From contig NC_057810.1 in the NCBI RefSeq assembly GCF_018294505.1, forward strand, positions 204,308,113 to 204,372,112: DNA of 64,000 bases. Direction: 5' to 3'. The notes under the pieces are model-generated. The model had not been told where the DNA came from and searched no databases. It was given only the letters and a program-made list of their open reading frames with translations. The position numbers and the translations under genes were made by a program. Of this stretch, positions 22,698 through 35,384 are shown piece by piece; within the stretch, counting starts at the first letter, position 1, and each line of letters opens with the position of its first letter. This DNA comes from Triticum aestivum. Lineage: Eukaryota > Streptophyta > Magnoliopsida > Poales > Poaceae.

Positions 22698-25509
22698 ATG
22701 AGGAACTTGAAAGACGAAAGAACCAAGATTTTGCCCTTAACTACGAGAGGAGGTAAGAAACTGCCATCTAGCTCTGCACTAGATTCTCCTTCTGTTATTA
22801 GTAAGCTTGCGACACCTAAACCTGCTACTGTTATGAATTCTGATATGTCGCATGTTATTGATGATGCCACTTCTGCCATGCATGATACTTTTGATGAAAC
22901 TACTTCTGTGCGTGATACCACTTTGCCATTAGGTGAATTTCTTGATGAACAATTTGCTAGGGCTAGAGAGAATGAAATTATTGAAGATGTTATTATTGAT
23001 GATAGTGATGATGAAAGTTCTCCCCCTGATTATGAATTACCTGTTGTTCCTGAGGGTTATGTTATGGAAGAGGAAGCTGCTAGAGCTATCTTTGCTTGTA
23101 AAGATAGATATGATCTTAAAAATTTATTAGCTAAATGGAAGCAGCAATCTCTTAATGCTAGAATGAAACCTGACCCTGCTTTTGCTACTTCACCTATCGG
23201 TGTTACTGATAAGGATTATGAATTCTCTGTTGATCCTGAAATAATTACTTTAGTTGAATCTCATCCTTTTTATGGCCTTGAATCTGAAACCGTTGTGGCA
23301 CATCTTACCAAGTTAAATGATATAGCCACCCTGTTTACTAATGATGAGAAGTCTCGCTATTATTATATCCTTAAGATATTTCCGTTCTCATTAAAGGGTG
23401 ATGCTAAGACTTGGTTTAATTCTCTTGCTCTTGGTTGTGTGTGTAGTCCCCAGGATATGATTTATTACTTCTCTGCTAAATATTTCCCTGCTCATAAAAA
23501 ACAAGCCGCCTTGCGGGAAATATATAATTTTGTGCAAATCAAAGAAGAGAGTCTCCCACAAGCTTGAGGGAGGCTTCTCCAATTACTTAATGCTTTGCCT
23601 GATCATCCTCTCAAGAAAAATGAAATACTTGATATCTTTTATAATGGACTAACCGATGCTTCCAAGAACTACTTGGATAGTTGTGCTGGTTGTATTTTCA
23701 GGGAAAGAACAGTCGACGGAGCTGAATTACTATTGAAGAATATGTTGACTAATGAAAATAATTGGACTCTCCCTGAGCCAATTCCTGAGGCAATTCCTGA
23801 ACCAATTGAGCCAACTCCTGAGCCTATTCCTAAACCCACTCCGAAGAAGAGAGGTGTTTTATTTCTCAGTCCTAAAGATATGCAAGAGGCAAAGAAATCA
23901 ATGACAGAAAAAGGTATAAAAGCTGAAGATGTTAAGAATTTACCACCTATTGAAGAAATACATGGTCTTAATATACCGTCTGTTGAAGAACCACATTGTC
24001 TTGATAACCCGACACAGGTAGTGAAGGTAAATTCTCTCTATAGATATGATAAAGTTGAAGTTCCCTCTACTAAATTTCATAGCCCATGCTTAGATGAATT
24101 TGATGACTTTATGGCTAGACAAGAAAGTTTTAATGCTTATGTTGGTAGAGAGTTAAACAATAATGCTTTCAAGATAGAACACTTGGGTGATTATATGGCT
24201 AGAGTTAAAGGTGAACTTAAACTAGCAAATATGCTTCTATGGTTGCTACTCAAGCTGAGCAAGTACTTAAAGCTCAAAATGATTTGCTTGATGAATTAAA
24301 TAATAAACCTGACTTTGCTGTTAGAGTGGCTACTAGAACTGGTAGAATGACTCAGGAACCTTTGTATCCTGAAGGCCACCCTAAGAGAATCGAGCAAGAT
24401 TCTCAGAGAAACAATTTAGAGGTACCTAGTTCTTCTAAAAAGAAGAAGGAGAAAAACGATAGGACTTTGCATGCTTCTAGTGAACCTGCTGTAGACACAC
24501 CTGAGAATCCCAATAATATTTCTATCTCTGATGCTGAAACACAATCAGGTGATGAACATGAACCTCGTGATAATGTTAATGATAATGTTCATGTTGATGC
24601 TCAACCTAGCAAAAACAATGATGTAGAGATTGAACCTGCTGTTGATCTTGATAAGCCACAATCAAAGAATCAGCGTTATGATAAGAGAGATTTTGTTGCT
24701 AGGAAGCACGGTAGAGAAAGAGAATCATGGGTGCAGAAACCCATGCCCTTTCCTCCTAAACCATCCAAGACAAAGGATGATGAGGACTTTGAGCGCTTTG
24801 CTGAAATGATTAGACATATCTTCTTATGTATGCGCTTAACTAATATGCTTAAAGTGAATCCTTATGCAAAATATATGAAGGATATCATTACAAATAAAAG
24901 AAAGATACCGGAAGCTGAAATTTCCACCATGCTTGCTAATTACACTTTTAGGGATGGAATACCAAAGAAACTTGGAGATCCAGGGGTACCAACTATACCA
25001 TGCTCCATTAAAAGAAACTATGTTAGAACTTCTTTATGTGATCTTGGAGCCGGTGTTAGTGTTATGCCTCTGTCTTTATATCGTAGACTTGAATTGAATA
25101 AGTTGACACCTACTGAAATGTCTTTGCAAATGGCTGATAAATCAACCGATATACCTGTCGGTATTTGTGAGGATGTGCCTGTTGTGGTTGCAAATGTCAC
25201 TATTTTAATGGACTTTGTTATTCTTTATATTCCCGAGGACGATAGTATGTCGATTATCCTTGGTAGACCCTTTTTGAATATTGCAGAGGTTGTTATTGAT
25301 TGCAGCAAAGACAATGTCACCTTTCATGTTAATGGTAATGAGCATACGGTACACTTCCGAGGAAACAACCTCAAGTTCATAGCATCAATTCTATTGAAAA
25401 AGTTTCAACTATCATTATTGGAGGTTTTGAATTTCCTCTCCCTACTGTCAAGAAAAAGTATGATATTCTTATTATTGGGGATGTTCATATCCCCGTTGAC
25501 GTAACTTAG
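22698..25509 (+). pseudogene. gag-protease ORF of Gypsy F with one stop and two frameshifts
   Basis: From ATG 22698 the frame encodes an acidic N-terminus and a gag-like domain (CSPQDMIYYFSAKYFPAHKK, NALPDHPLKKNEILDIFYNG). It is broken by TGA at 23565-23567, where a Trp codon is expected in the SLPQ-W-GR context. A Pro/Glu hinge lies at 23776-23850. A single-base deletion near 24230 shifts the frame. The protease follows with an active-site segment CDLGAGVSVMP at about 25040 and ILGRPFLN at about 25257. Another one-base loss near 25358 precedes the end at TAG 25507-25509. No polymerase follows, so gag-protease is the whole first gene of this family. Nonfunctional copy. Confidence 0.85.
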
Positions 25510-26289
25510 TGTTATTCGAAATTTCTCCGGTTTCGTGTTATTCGGAATGATTTTGTTAACAAGACTTGATCAACCTTACTAGTGGATTCATTTTGATGAG
25601 CATGAGATGGATGAAACTAGAAGGCACAACCTTCTGCACCCTCTTTTTACTTTCTGTTATTTAGAATAAATAAAGAAAAAATAGTATTATCTGTCTGTTT
25701 TTTGAATTGTCCGTGCAATAAAAAATATTCCGAAAATAAAAGTGCTCCAAATGCCCTGCAAATTCAGTGTGATTTTTTATGGAATATTTGAGTATTTTAG
25801 GCACTGAAATCATTCCAGGAGGGGCAAGCACCAGGCCACGAGAGTGGAGGGCGCGCCCACCTTCCCTGGGCACGCCCCCCTGTCTCGTGGGCCCCTGGTG
25901 GCCCCCTCCACTTATGCCAGCACCCACACACTCCATCTTCTTCCCAAAAAAATCTCCATCCAGCTCAAGCACGAGTTCTAGCTCATTTTGCTGCGATTTT
26001 CGATCTCCTTGCTCAAAGCTCCATTCACAAAACTGCTTTGGGAGATTGTTGCTTGGTATGTGACTCCTCCATTGGTCCAATTAGTTTTTGTTCTAGTGAT
26101 TTATTCATTGCAAAAAAATTCTGCATAGGTGACCATGTTCTTGATTTTGCATGTTAAACTTATAAGGTCCCAAGTAATTCTAATGCATGATATAGGCTCT
26201 AGACACTTGTAGGAGTAGTTGCTATCAATCTTGTTTAGTTTCATTCACTTTTATTTTGAAGTTACTAAAATTTCAGAAATTTTCAGAAA
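25510..26289 (+). promoter_or_regulatory. Spacer with LTR-like GC module upstream of ORF2 in Gypsy F
   Basis: No credible ORF. At 25795-25915 a GC-rich block (GGGCGCGCCCACC, then CCCCTGTCTCGTGGGCCCC) is closely similar to the block in the F LTRs (21450-21520, 29635-29695). A pyrimidine-rich leader-like stretch follows to about 26060. I infer an LTR-derived promoter and leader for ORF2. A clear TATA box is not seen. Confidence 0.45.
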
Positions 26290-27315
26290 ATGTTAAGGAG
26301 ACTTTTGAGGGGCTCTTCTAGCCAAGGCTCCCAGGAAAAACAAGCTAAAGAGAAGGAAAAAGCCAAGTATAATCTTCCTCGCATAGCGGAAGTACGGCCG
26401 TGTGAATGGCCATGCGATAATTTCTTGAAAGAAGCTGGAATTCATGAAGATTTTTATTCTTTGATCGAGAATGCAGGCCTCACCAATTTCCTCCACGACC
26501 GGATCGATCAGTATCTCTTACTCACCAATACTTTCGTGCAAACCTTTTATTATTATCCTAAGAAGTCACCACCTTCAGTATCATTTCATTTATATGATGA
26601 ATCCAGGGAAATGTCTTTACGTAATTTTTGCGCGGTATGTAGGATACCCTTTGAGGGAAAATTAGAGGAACCATATCGTAGAGATGTGGATGGCTTTGTT
26701 AACACTATCACTATAGGGGATCCAAAGAAGGGTTCCGATGCAAGAATCTCTAGCATACACTTTCATGTTTTACGCTACTTTGCCATATTTGCTAGTAGAT
26801 GGTTGATTGGTCGTGGAAATAGTGGAAACTTTAATGTTCCTGATATTATCATTCTTCACCATGCCTTGTTTGGAGATAATAGTTTTAGTATGGGTGATGT
26901 CATTGCTAAACGGCTAAGCCTAAATCGTACAAAAGGCCCCATCTTTGGAGGTATCTATGCTGCACGTCTTGCTAGACATTTTGAGATACCTATTAGGCAT
27001 CATGAGAAAGAGGAGACAAAATTGCCTCCTTACATTTTAGATTACAAGAGCATGATAGCACATGAGTTCATAGTTGACAACAAAGATAAGATGCTCTTGT
27101 ATAACCTGAGATTTAATAAGAAACACAATGAGACTATTATTTTGCCTGTGCCTTTGTTGTTTGATTTGATTGCAGATAATTTTCTTGTCACGCCGGAAGC
27201 GGTGTACGCTCATCGAGGCCAAGCATCCACTCCAGAACCTGAGCCTGAGCCGGAACCTGCACTGGACCCTTATCGTGCATCATCTTACCAGTGGGACCCG
27301 GAGATGGCCAGTTAG
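26290..27315 (+). CDS. ORF2 of Gypsy F: Athila-type protein of unknown function
   Basis: An intact 341-residue ORF from ATG 26290. It has a basic N-terminus (MLRRLLRGSSSQGSQEKQ), a globular domain (about residues 30-290) containing SLRNFCAVCRIPFEGKL and IFGGIYAARLARHFEIPI, and a Glu-Pro repeat near the C-terminus. It resembles the Arabidopsis Athila ORF1/plant transposon protein family. The hydrophobic pattern also follows the ORF2 domain of element A. There is no signal peptide or obvious membrane segment. It is the only undamaged long ORF in F. Function is not known; binding of element RNA or DNA is a guess. Confidence 0.7.
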   Translation: MLRRLLRGSSSQGSQEKQAKEKEKAKYNLPRIAEVRPCEWPCDNFLKEAGIHEDFYSLIENAGLTNFLHDRIDQYLLLTNTFVQTFYYYPKKSPPSVSFHLYDESREMSLRNFCAVCRIPFEGKLEEPYRRDVDGFVNTITIGDPKKGSDARISSIHFHVLRYFAIFASRWLIGRGNSGNFNVPDIIILHHALFGDNSFSMGDVIAKRLSLNRTKGPIFGGIYAARLARHFEIPIRHHEKEETKLPPYILDYKSMIAHEFIVDNKDKMLLYNLRFNKKHNETIILPVPLLFDLIADNFLVTPEAVYAHRGQASTPEPEPEPEPALDPYRASSYQWDPEMAS

Positions 27316-29395
27316 TGGTATCCTGATTACACCTCCCAGTACACCGAGGAGAGTAGCCGGGATCTTTGGCATTAGACCAACTTAGGCCAAAAGCCTAAGC
27401 TTGGGGGAGTACGTATTTCTCACCGACTTTACATTCATGTTCACACACAATTCTAGTTGTCGATGCTCATACTCTTTCATTGTATTATCATGCTAGTTTA
27501 AATTTATTTTTCTAGTTTTCTTCTTGTGTGTTTGATAAACCTTAAGAAAAAACAAAAAAAATAGTTAGTTTAATTTCCATGCTTGTGGTAGAAATTAAAA
27601 TGAAAACCCAAAAAGATTTCTCGTTCTTCTTCTTACTTGTTGGGAGCTTTCCCGTGTAAATAGTTTTATTTTCTTTTCTTTCCTTTGGGGGTCGAGAGTA
27701 GAAGACCATATTGAAAATGTTTAGTGGCTCTCATATGCATGATTGTTTATTTAAACTTAGAGCACATATTACCTTGTCTTCTCTCTTGAGTTGAATGCTT
27801 GCAGATTCCAACTTAGTCCAATGCATGTGCACTATTATTATGCACATCGTTTGGTTGTGCAAGTGAAAGGCAATAACGACGATATATGATGGACTAATTG
27901 AGATGGGAGAAACTGGTATGAACTCGACCTCTCTTGTTTTTGTAAATATGACGAGCTCATCGTTCCTGATTCAGCTTATTATGAGGTAAACATATTTGCA
28001 ATGACATTTAGAGATTATAGTTGCTTGTGCCATGCTTGATTAGCTATGAGTTATAATGGTTTACCTTGCGTGCCAACATGCTATTAGAATAATTATGATG
28101 TGGTATGATGGGATGGTATCCTTCTTTGAATGAATTGAGTGACTCGACTTGGCACATGTTCATGTATGTAGTTGAAACAAATCAACATAGCCTTCATGAT
28201 ATTTATGTTCATGGTAGATTATATCCTACTCATGCTTGTACTTGGTGTGAATTAATTTTAATGCATGTTCATGACTGTTGTCGCTCTCTCAGTTGGTCGC
28301 TTCCCAGTCTTTTGCTAGCCTTCACCTGTACTAAGCGGAAATACTGCTTGTGCATCCAAACTCCATAAACCCCAAAGTTGTTCAATATGAGTCCACCATA
28401 CCTTTCTATATGCGGTATTTACCTGCCGTTCCAAGTAAATTTGTATGTGCCAAACTCCAAACCTTCAAATAAAATTCTATTTTGTATACTCGAACAGCTC
28501 ATGTTTCAACTAGGGCTGTCTATATCTTCCATGCTAGGTGGGTTATTCTCAAGAGGAGTGGACTCCGCTCCTCATTCATGAGAAAGGGCCGGTAACCGGG
28601 ATGCCCAGTCCCATGATCCAAAAAGATCAAAGCAAATCAAAATAATTAAACAAAACTCCCCCAGGGCTGTTGTTAGTTGGAGGCACTCGTTGTTTCGAGC
28701 AAGCCATGGATTGATGCTTGTTGGTGGTGGGGGAGTATAAACTTTTACTGTTTAGGAACTGCCTATAATGCATGTAGTATGGAAGATACAGCCATCTCAT
28801 AGTTGCTGCGTTGACAGTGAAAGTATACCGCTCAAAATGTTATTCAATCTCTATTTTAAAGTCAAGCTTTGGCACCTCTACAAATCCTTGCTTCCCTCTG
28901 CGAAGGGCCTATCTATTTACTTTTATGTTGAGTCATCACCTTCTTATTAAAAAGCACCCGCTAGAAAGCACACTGTCATTTGCATTCATTACTATTGGTT
29001 TATATTGGGTATGACTTGACTGGATCTCTTTTACCATGAATTACAATGTTTAGTCAGTCCTTGATCTTTAAAGGTGCTCTGCATTTATGTTTTGCGGTCT
29101 CAGAAAGGGCTAGCGAGATACCGTTATATCATGTTATGATTGTTTTAAGAAAGTGTTGTCATCCAAGTTTTATTATTATGGCTCGCTAGCTAATTATGCT
29201 ATTGATATGAGTAATTGTGAGACCTAGGTGTTATTGTGAGTATGGTTAGTTCGTAATATTTGCTGAAACCTGAACGCTCGATTTGCATGTTTACAACAAC
29301 AAAAGCAAACAGAGTTTGTAAAAGTTTTTCTTTATCACTTTCAGTTTATCAACTGAATTGCTTGAGGACAAACAAAGGTTTAAGTTTGGGGGAGT
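27316..29395 (+). other. Non-coding 3' interior of Gypsy F with internal polypurine copy
   Basis: About 2 kb without credible ORFs. Just after ORF2, AAGCTTGGGGGAGT (about 27398-27411) repeats the polypurine tract found against the LTRs (21206-21220; 29382-29395 as AAGTTTGGGGGAGT). A further GTGGTGGGGGAGTA lies near 28725. The last 490 bases are duplicated at 20730-21220. Confidence 0.75.
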
Positions 29396-30801
29396 TGATA
29401 CGTCTCCAACGTATCTACTTTTCTAAACACTTTTGTCCTTGTTTTGGACTCTAACTTGCATGATTTGAATGAAACTAACCCGGACTGACGTTGTTTTCAG
29501 TAGAACTGCCATGATGTTGTTTTATGTGTAGAAAACAAAGTTCTCAGAATGACCTGAAAATACAAGGAGGCACGTTTTAGAAAATATAAAAAATACTGGC
29601 AAAAGAATTAAGACCAGGGGACCCACACCCTATCCACGAAGGTGGGGGGCGCGCCCACCCACCTGGGCGCGCCCCCTGTCTTGTGGGCCCCCTGAGGCTC
29701 CACCGACCTCAACTCCAACTCCATATATTTCGTTTCGCGGATAAAAAAATCAAAGAGAAAGTTTCATCGCGTTTTACGATACGGAGCCGTCGTCAAACCC
29801 TAATCTCTCTCGGGAGGGCTGATCTGGAGTCCTTTAGGGGCTCCGAAGAGGGAGATTCGTCGCCGTCGTCATCATCAACCATCCTCCATCACCAATTTCA
29901 TGATGCTCACCGTCGTGCGTGAGTAATTCCATCGTAGGCTTGCTGGACGATGATGGGTTGGATGAGATTTACCATGTAATCAAGTTAGTTTTGTTAGGGT
30001 TTGATCCCTAGTATCCACTATGTTCTGAGATTGATGTTGTTATGATTTTGCTATGCTTAATGCTTGTCACTAGGGTCCGAGTTCCATGATTTCAGATCTG
30101 AACCTTTTATGTTTTCATGAATATGTGTGTGTTCTTGATCTTATCTTGCAAGTCTATAGTCACCTATTATGTGTTATGATCCGATAACTCTGAAATAACA
30201 ATAATCGGGATACTTCTCGGTGATGACCATAGTTTGAGGAGTTCATGTATTCACTATGTGCTAATGCTTTGTTCCGGTTCTCTATTAAAAAGAGGCCTTA
30301 ATATCCCTTAGTTTCCACTAGGACCCCGCTGCCACGAAAGGGTAGGACAAAAGATGGCATGCAAGTTCTTTTCCATAAGCACGTATGACTATTTACGAAA
30401 TACATGCCTACATTACATTGATGAATTGGATCTAGTTCTGTGTCACCCTATGTTATAGCTATTACATGAGGAATCGCATTTGACATAATTATCCATCACT
30501 GATCCAATGCCTACGAGCTTTTCACATCTTGTGTTTCGCTTATTTACTTTTCCGTTGCTATTGTTACAATCACTACAAAACCCAAAAATATTACTTTTGC
30601 TACGGTTACCTTTATTATCATACTACTTTGCTACTAAATACTTTGCTGTAGATACTAAGTTATGTAGGTGTGGTTGAATTGACAACTCAACTGCTAATAC
30701 TCAATAATATTCTTTGGCTCCCCTTGTGTCGAATCAATAAATTTGGGTTGAATACTTTACCCTCGAAAGCTGTTGCGATCCCCTACACTTGTGGGTTATC
30801 A
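29396..30801 (+). repeat. 3' LTR of Gypsy F
   Basis: A 1406-bp LTR with ends TGATACGTCTCC and GTGGGTTATCA. The host sequence of solo LTR C resumes at 30802. Differences from the 21221-22619 LTR are scattered substitutions and small indels. Confidence 0.93.
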
Positions 30802-33800
30802 AACTCCAAGTGTTCGTTACCATAGGACAGGCTATCGATAGATGTTTTTTCTCTGCAAGGGTGCACAAACTTACCCACCACGCTCGATTAACTCCGGCCA
30901 GACACACTTTCCTGGGTCATGCCCGGCCTCGGCCAAACAATACGCCGCAACACGACCTAGGCTTAATAGAGAGGTCAAGCACGCCGGACTAAACCTATGC
31001 CCCCAGGGGTCATGGGCCATCTCCCCGGGAACTCCTGCACGTTGCGTGGGCGGACGGTGAGCAGACCTAGCTACCTCCTTCAAAAAGGCAGGTGCTTACG
31101 CAGTCCAACCCGGCGCGCGCCGCTCAGTCGCTGACGTCTATTAAGCTTCGGCTGATGTATACGACGCAGAACGCCCATACTATGCCCACGTGATGGTTAG
31201 TGCTATCAGGCCAGAGGCCCCTTGGATCAAATGTCCAAATCGTAGTGGATTGGGAACGCGTGGTAACAAGCAGAGACTCACGAAAGATGTGACCCCATTG
31301 GCCCGTCTCGAGGACTTGCGGCAAGGGGTAGAAATGCCCGGCCATGCCTCGTAATTATCTCACGGGCACCCTCCAGGTCAACCCGTCTCCACATCACTCG
31401 TGGGTACCCCTCAGAGTCGACCCGCCTTTCCAAGTAACAGTTATAAAGTCCAAGTATCCATGTGTCCAAACATCAAGGGGAAAACCCGAGGAATCACCCC
31501 CGGTGAATTCCACTCGATGTAATCATCAAGGTGAACGTAAGAGGGACCACCCTCGAGGTTCACACTTGAGGGGTTGCACGACAGAGTCGTGTCGAAAGTG
31601 GTTAAGGAGGAAATCACCCTCGATGACCATGACCGAATAGCTACACTACAGAGACCTCATTAGGAGTGATGTATGTGGTTTCACCCTCGGCACTCGATGG
31701 TAACTCTGCAGAGTCGAGCAACAAAAGGGGCGTGATGTGATGTGAGGTGTCGGGCTCTGGTCTTCGATCCCGATGATCGGGTCTTCGATGATGAAGCAAG
31801 GGCAACAAGGACAAGGTGGGGGTCACTGATGGATCACTAACCAACCTATACTAAGCAGTTTAGGATAAGCAGGTAAGGTACAATGAGCATGTTACAAAAG
31901 CAGGCTATGCATCAGAATAGGAGCAAACAATAACAGTAGCAAAATCTAATGCAAACATGAGAGAATGGAATGGGCGATATCGGGATGATAAAAGGGGGGC
32001 TTGCCTGGTTGCTCTGGCAAGGAGGGGTCGTCATCGACGTAGTTGATTACAGGGGCAGCATCTGTCTCGGGGTCTACCGGAAAGAATAGGGGGAAGAAAC
32101 AATAAATATAAAGCAAACCAAGCATCATAAAGCATAACATGATAATACGCGGTGTTAGGGGTGAACTAACGCAGTGCTAGACGTTGCAGACGAAGAGGGA
32201 AAACATCCGAGGATGATTCCGCAACGGCAAACGGATTCCAGACAAAAGAAAGAGAGGGGACGGTTCTATGTTCAGCATGCTAGGGGCATGTGACAGATGA
32301 ACGGACCGCGTATTCGGATTCGTTGGATTTTTCTAAGCAACTTTCATGTAGAAATTATTTTCATCTGAATTATAGATTATTTTATATGATTTTTCAATGT
32401 TTAATTGATTTTCTAATATTCTCTAGAATATTTTAAATTCGAAAAATAAATGGGAAAAAGGCTATGGGTACACACCCGGTGTATGGCAGGTAGGGCCAGT
32501 TGACTTGGTCAACGGACCAGTCAGCATTGACTGATCAAAGTGAACAGTGCAGGTGGGGCCTACTTGTCATTTACTTAGCTATTTTTAATCTAATTTAGCA
32601 ATTTAATCTAATAGTTGGTCCCACATGCCATCTACTATTAGACTAATTAACTGCTACTACTAATTAAACTAACTAGCAAGCACGGCCACACACGGCTGTG
32701 GCACAGCCAGCCACACACACACGACACACATACGCACCTCGCCCATGGCCATGGCCAGCCTTAGCAGCGGTGGGCAACGACAGCGCAGCAGTAGTAGACA
32801 GCAGGTAGCAAGGAGCAACGGGGGCAAGCAGCAACACAACAATAGCAGGCAGCGGCAACGACGACAAGCGACAGCAGTAGCACACCGCGGTGCAGCAAGC
32901 AGCAGCGGATGGCAGTGAGCGCGCGCGCCGGAGATGCTCGCGGGGCGCGGCCCATGTGGTGTGTCTCGGGCACGGGCACAGCGAGGGACTGGTCCGGGGC
33001 GGCCAAGGCGCGGAGGGAGAGCAGCAGGCGTAGAGGAGCACGCGCGGGGAGCGGAGCTCCTGGCTCGGGCGCGACGAGCGCGGCCCGGAGCGAGGCAGGG
33101 CGAGGTCTGGCGTGGTGGGGCGGTCACGGGCGGGCCGGCTGTAGCGGCAGCAGGCAGCAGAGTAACAAGGCAGAGCAGGGGCAGCAGCAGAAACATCGCA
33201 AGGAACAGCAGGAGCACGTACGCGAACGCAGAGATGCAGCCATGGCAGCCATCGGCTCGTACAGGCGACTACGGCGACGGATCGACGGGGCAAAACAGGG
33301 GAATCGAGGGAGGAGCTCACAGTGAGCACGAAGGCGAGGTTGGGGAGGCCGGAGGAGGACCGGAGCGGCGGCAATCGACGCTGGGCGTCGGCGATGTACG
33401 TGTTGAAGACGAGGTCGATGGCGAGTGTACGAGCCGTCCTTGCTCGATTCAGTGCTCGGGGTAGAAGAAGTATACCGCGACGGTTCTCCTGGACCTCTTG
33501 GCGCGACGAGGGGAGGGCGGTGGCCGCGACATCGACGACGACATGGGGACGGCGGCGCTCGGGCGCGCTTCAGATCGAGATAAAGGGACGGAGGAAGAAA
33601 TAGTGGATTAGGTTTCGGCCAAGGGGGCGTGCGGCGGCGTATTGTAGGTCACCGGGGAGGTCGGCGATGGCCGGCACGTGGCCATGGCCGTGGGATGGCC
33701 GCCACGGCCACCCCCTGCCTCCATTGTAGCGTAAAGAAGGAGACGCTTGGGAGGTTGGGCTGGGCCTCTACTTTCTTCTTCATAGTGGGCCAAAAGTGCG

Positions 33801-34395
33801 TAGAGCAATTTCAGTTTATTTTTCTGTAAAAAAAGGATAGCTACTGTTTTCTAATTGAATAAGCTTTCAAACCATTTTTTTGTTGCACATGGAATTTGTC
33901 ACACAATTACCAGAGAATAATTTGAGCTAGGACAAAAGGTTTGGAGGCAAAATGAGTTAAATAAATAATTGTTTATTTTGAAAAGGCCAATTTATTTGCT
34001 GTTGGGCCACTTATACCCAAGCCTCTATTGCAGGCAAGGTTTTTGCTCCAAGGTTTCACCACTTGTGTGAAAGTGACCCATGGTGAATTGTGTACATGAC
34101 ACGTGCTATTATTTTGGTAAATGGTTGTGTACAAATGCGCTGTGTATTCAGCTTTTCGTTTGAAATTTTGTTAACGTGTGTGCTGAATTCTTGGGTGCAG
34201 TTGGGTGCGGTTAGCGATTATGGGTGCATGTGGGCCATGTGACTCCATTGACTTGCGCGTGCATGCTTCATTGTTTCCTGGCCTGCGTGTTGGCTTGTGT
34301 GTTTCCATCTGTGCGTGCCGCTTGAATCGATAGCGCTTGGTGGTTCGAGAGAAACCCCGTTGATTCAAAGCCACCGCTCCACCGCCGTACAAAAC

Positions 34396-35370
34396 TATAA
34401 ATAGGCTTTCCTCCTTCACCTCTCGCAGCCCTCCCAGCCATCCATATATGCCGTCTCTTCTCTGCGTAGACACACCAACCAGACTCCAAGCGCGGTCACC
34501 TCCACCATCTACGTGCTCCGCAGCCCATGGCAGCCCGCTCGCCACGGCCATGCTCCCCACGCCTCGCCTGTCCCGACGGCCCTCTCAGACTGCCTCTCCC
34601 GGGCAACACAACGACAGCGGCGGTGGCGACGGCGTACAGCGGGAGCAGGCGGAGCAGCGCAACCCCTCTCCCTTGACCTCCCTCAGCAGCGTCGTGCCTT
34701 CTCAGCCACGACCTCTAACCGCTGGCGGCGGAAGCGAGCGGCTGGCCAAATGCCTCCTCCAGCCTTGCCGCGATTAGTATTACACAGATGGGTGATGCAC
34801 ACATACTTCACCCGGTGTATCTGTTCATGTATGTTGTTATTAGCTAATTAGACAAAATTCCTCTGTTTGTATGGTGTTTGTGATGATGCTATCAATTCAC
34901 TAAACACTAAAATACCGGGTTGTGCTTTCAAATCTAGCAAATTAATTTTCTTTATTGCTTCTTTTCCAGGCAGAAGTATTAGATCTATTTTGTGCTATGA
35001 GTCTTACTGTCAAAAAATTATATAAGCAGCGCCTGATGATTATAGGTAACTTATATTAAGAACTTTGTTTTAGCGGCACAATATGGATAAATTTGCAGTT
35101 TTGCACCAATGAAAAAGGTATTACATAGCAGATAAAAGATAGAAGCCAGGCTAAACATTGTGATCCTACAGTAGATATGTCAAGTGCTTCCTCATGAAAT
35201 GGATAGTAGTGTCGCTGATGAAAAAAGTAGATCGGCCAATCTAGGTAGCATCAGAAGTGGTCTCAATCAGAAAGTAAACTGCCTAATGCCATCTTCCGAA
35301 AAGGCTGGACATGCAAAAATTGACAAGAAAGTAGTGTTGGACAGACAGTTCTCTCTGTTGGACAGTTCTC
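34396..35370 (+). pseudogene. Gene-fragment region: promoter-like start and exon pieces of unknown gene
   Basis: A CTATAAATAGG box near 34395 is followed by a C/T-rich leader and a Pro/Ser-rich frame (34448-34777). A possible exon begins after CTTCTTTTCCAG at 34970. It reads AEVLDLFCAMSLTVKKLYKQ and ends at ATAG|GTAACT (about 35046). A further fragment (35130-35340) reads RSQAKHCDPTVDMSSASS and, after a frame change, SSVADEKSRSANLGSIRSG. The pieces do not join into an open frame. I do not recognise the gene. Capture of host exons is the likeliest origin. Confidence 0.35.
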
Positions 35371-35384
35371 TCTGTGAACTAGGA

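Larger units (their letters stand above)
20730..30801 (+). mobile_element. Gypsy F: tandem, partly deleted non-autonomous Athila-lineage element
   Basis: The order is partial interior (20730-21220), LTR, full interior, LTR. The first piece matches 28905-29395, the 3' end of the interior. So the structure is the right part of a two-element tandem sharing an LTR, whose left LTR and most of the first interior have been deleted along with some host sequence. It encodes gag and protease, then ORF2, but no reverse transcriptase, RNase H or integrase. It lies inside solo LTR C. No target duplication is found, as expected after the left deletion. Confidence 0.85.

Noticed and set aside
32669..33374. 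Ala/Cys/Arg-rich ORFs on both strands
   Set aside because: Composition of the GC-rich part of solo LTR C; frames overlap on both strands and no family is recognisable.
34171..34777. A host gene starting at the TATAAATA box near 34395
   Set aside because: The Pro/Ser-rich frame cannot be joined to the downstream exon-like pieces without stops; treated as captured fragments.
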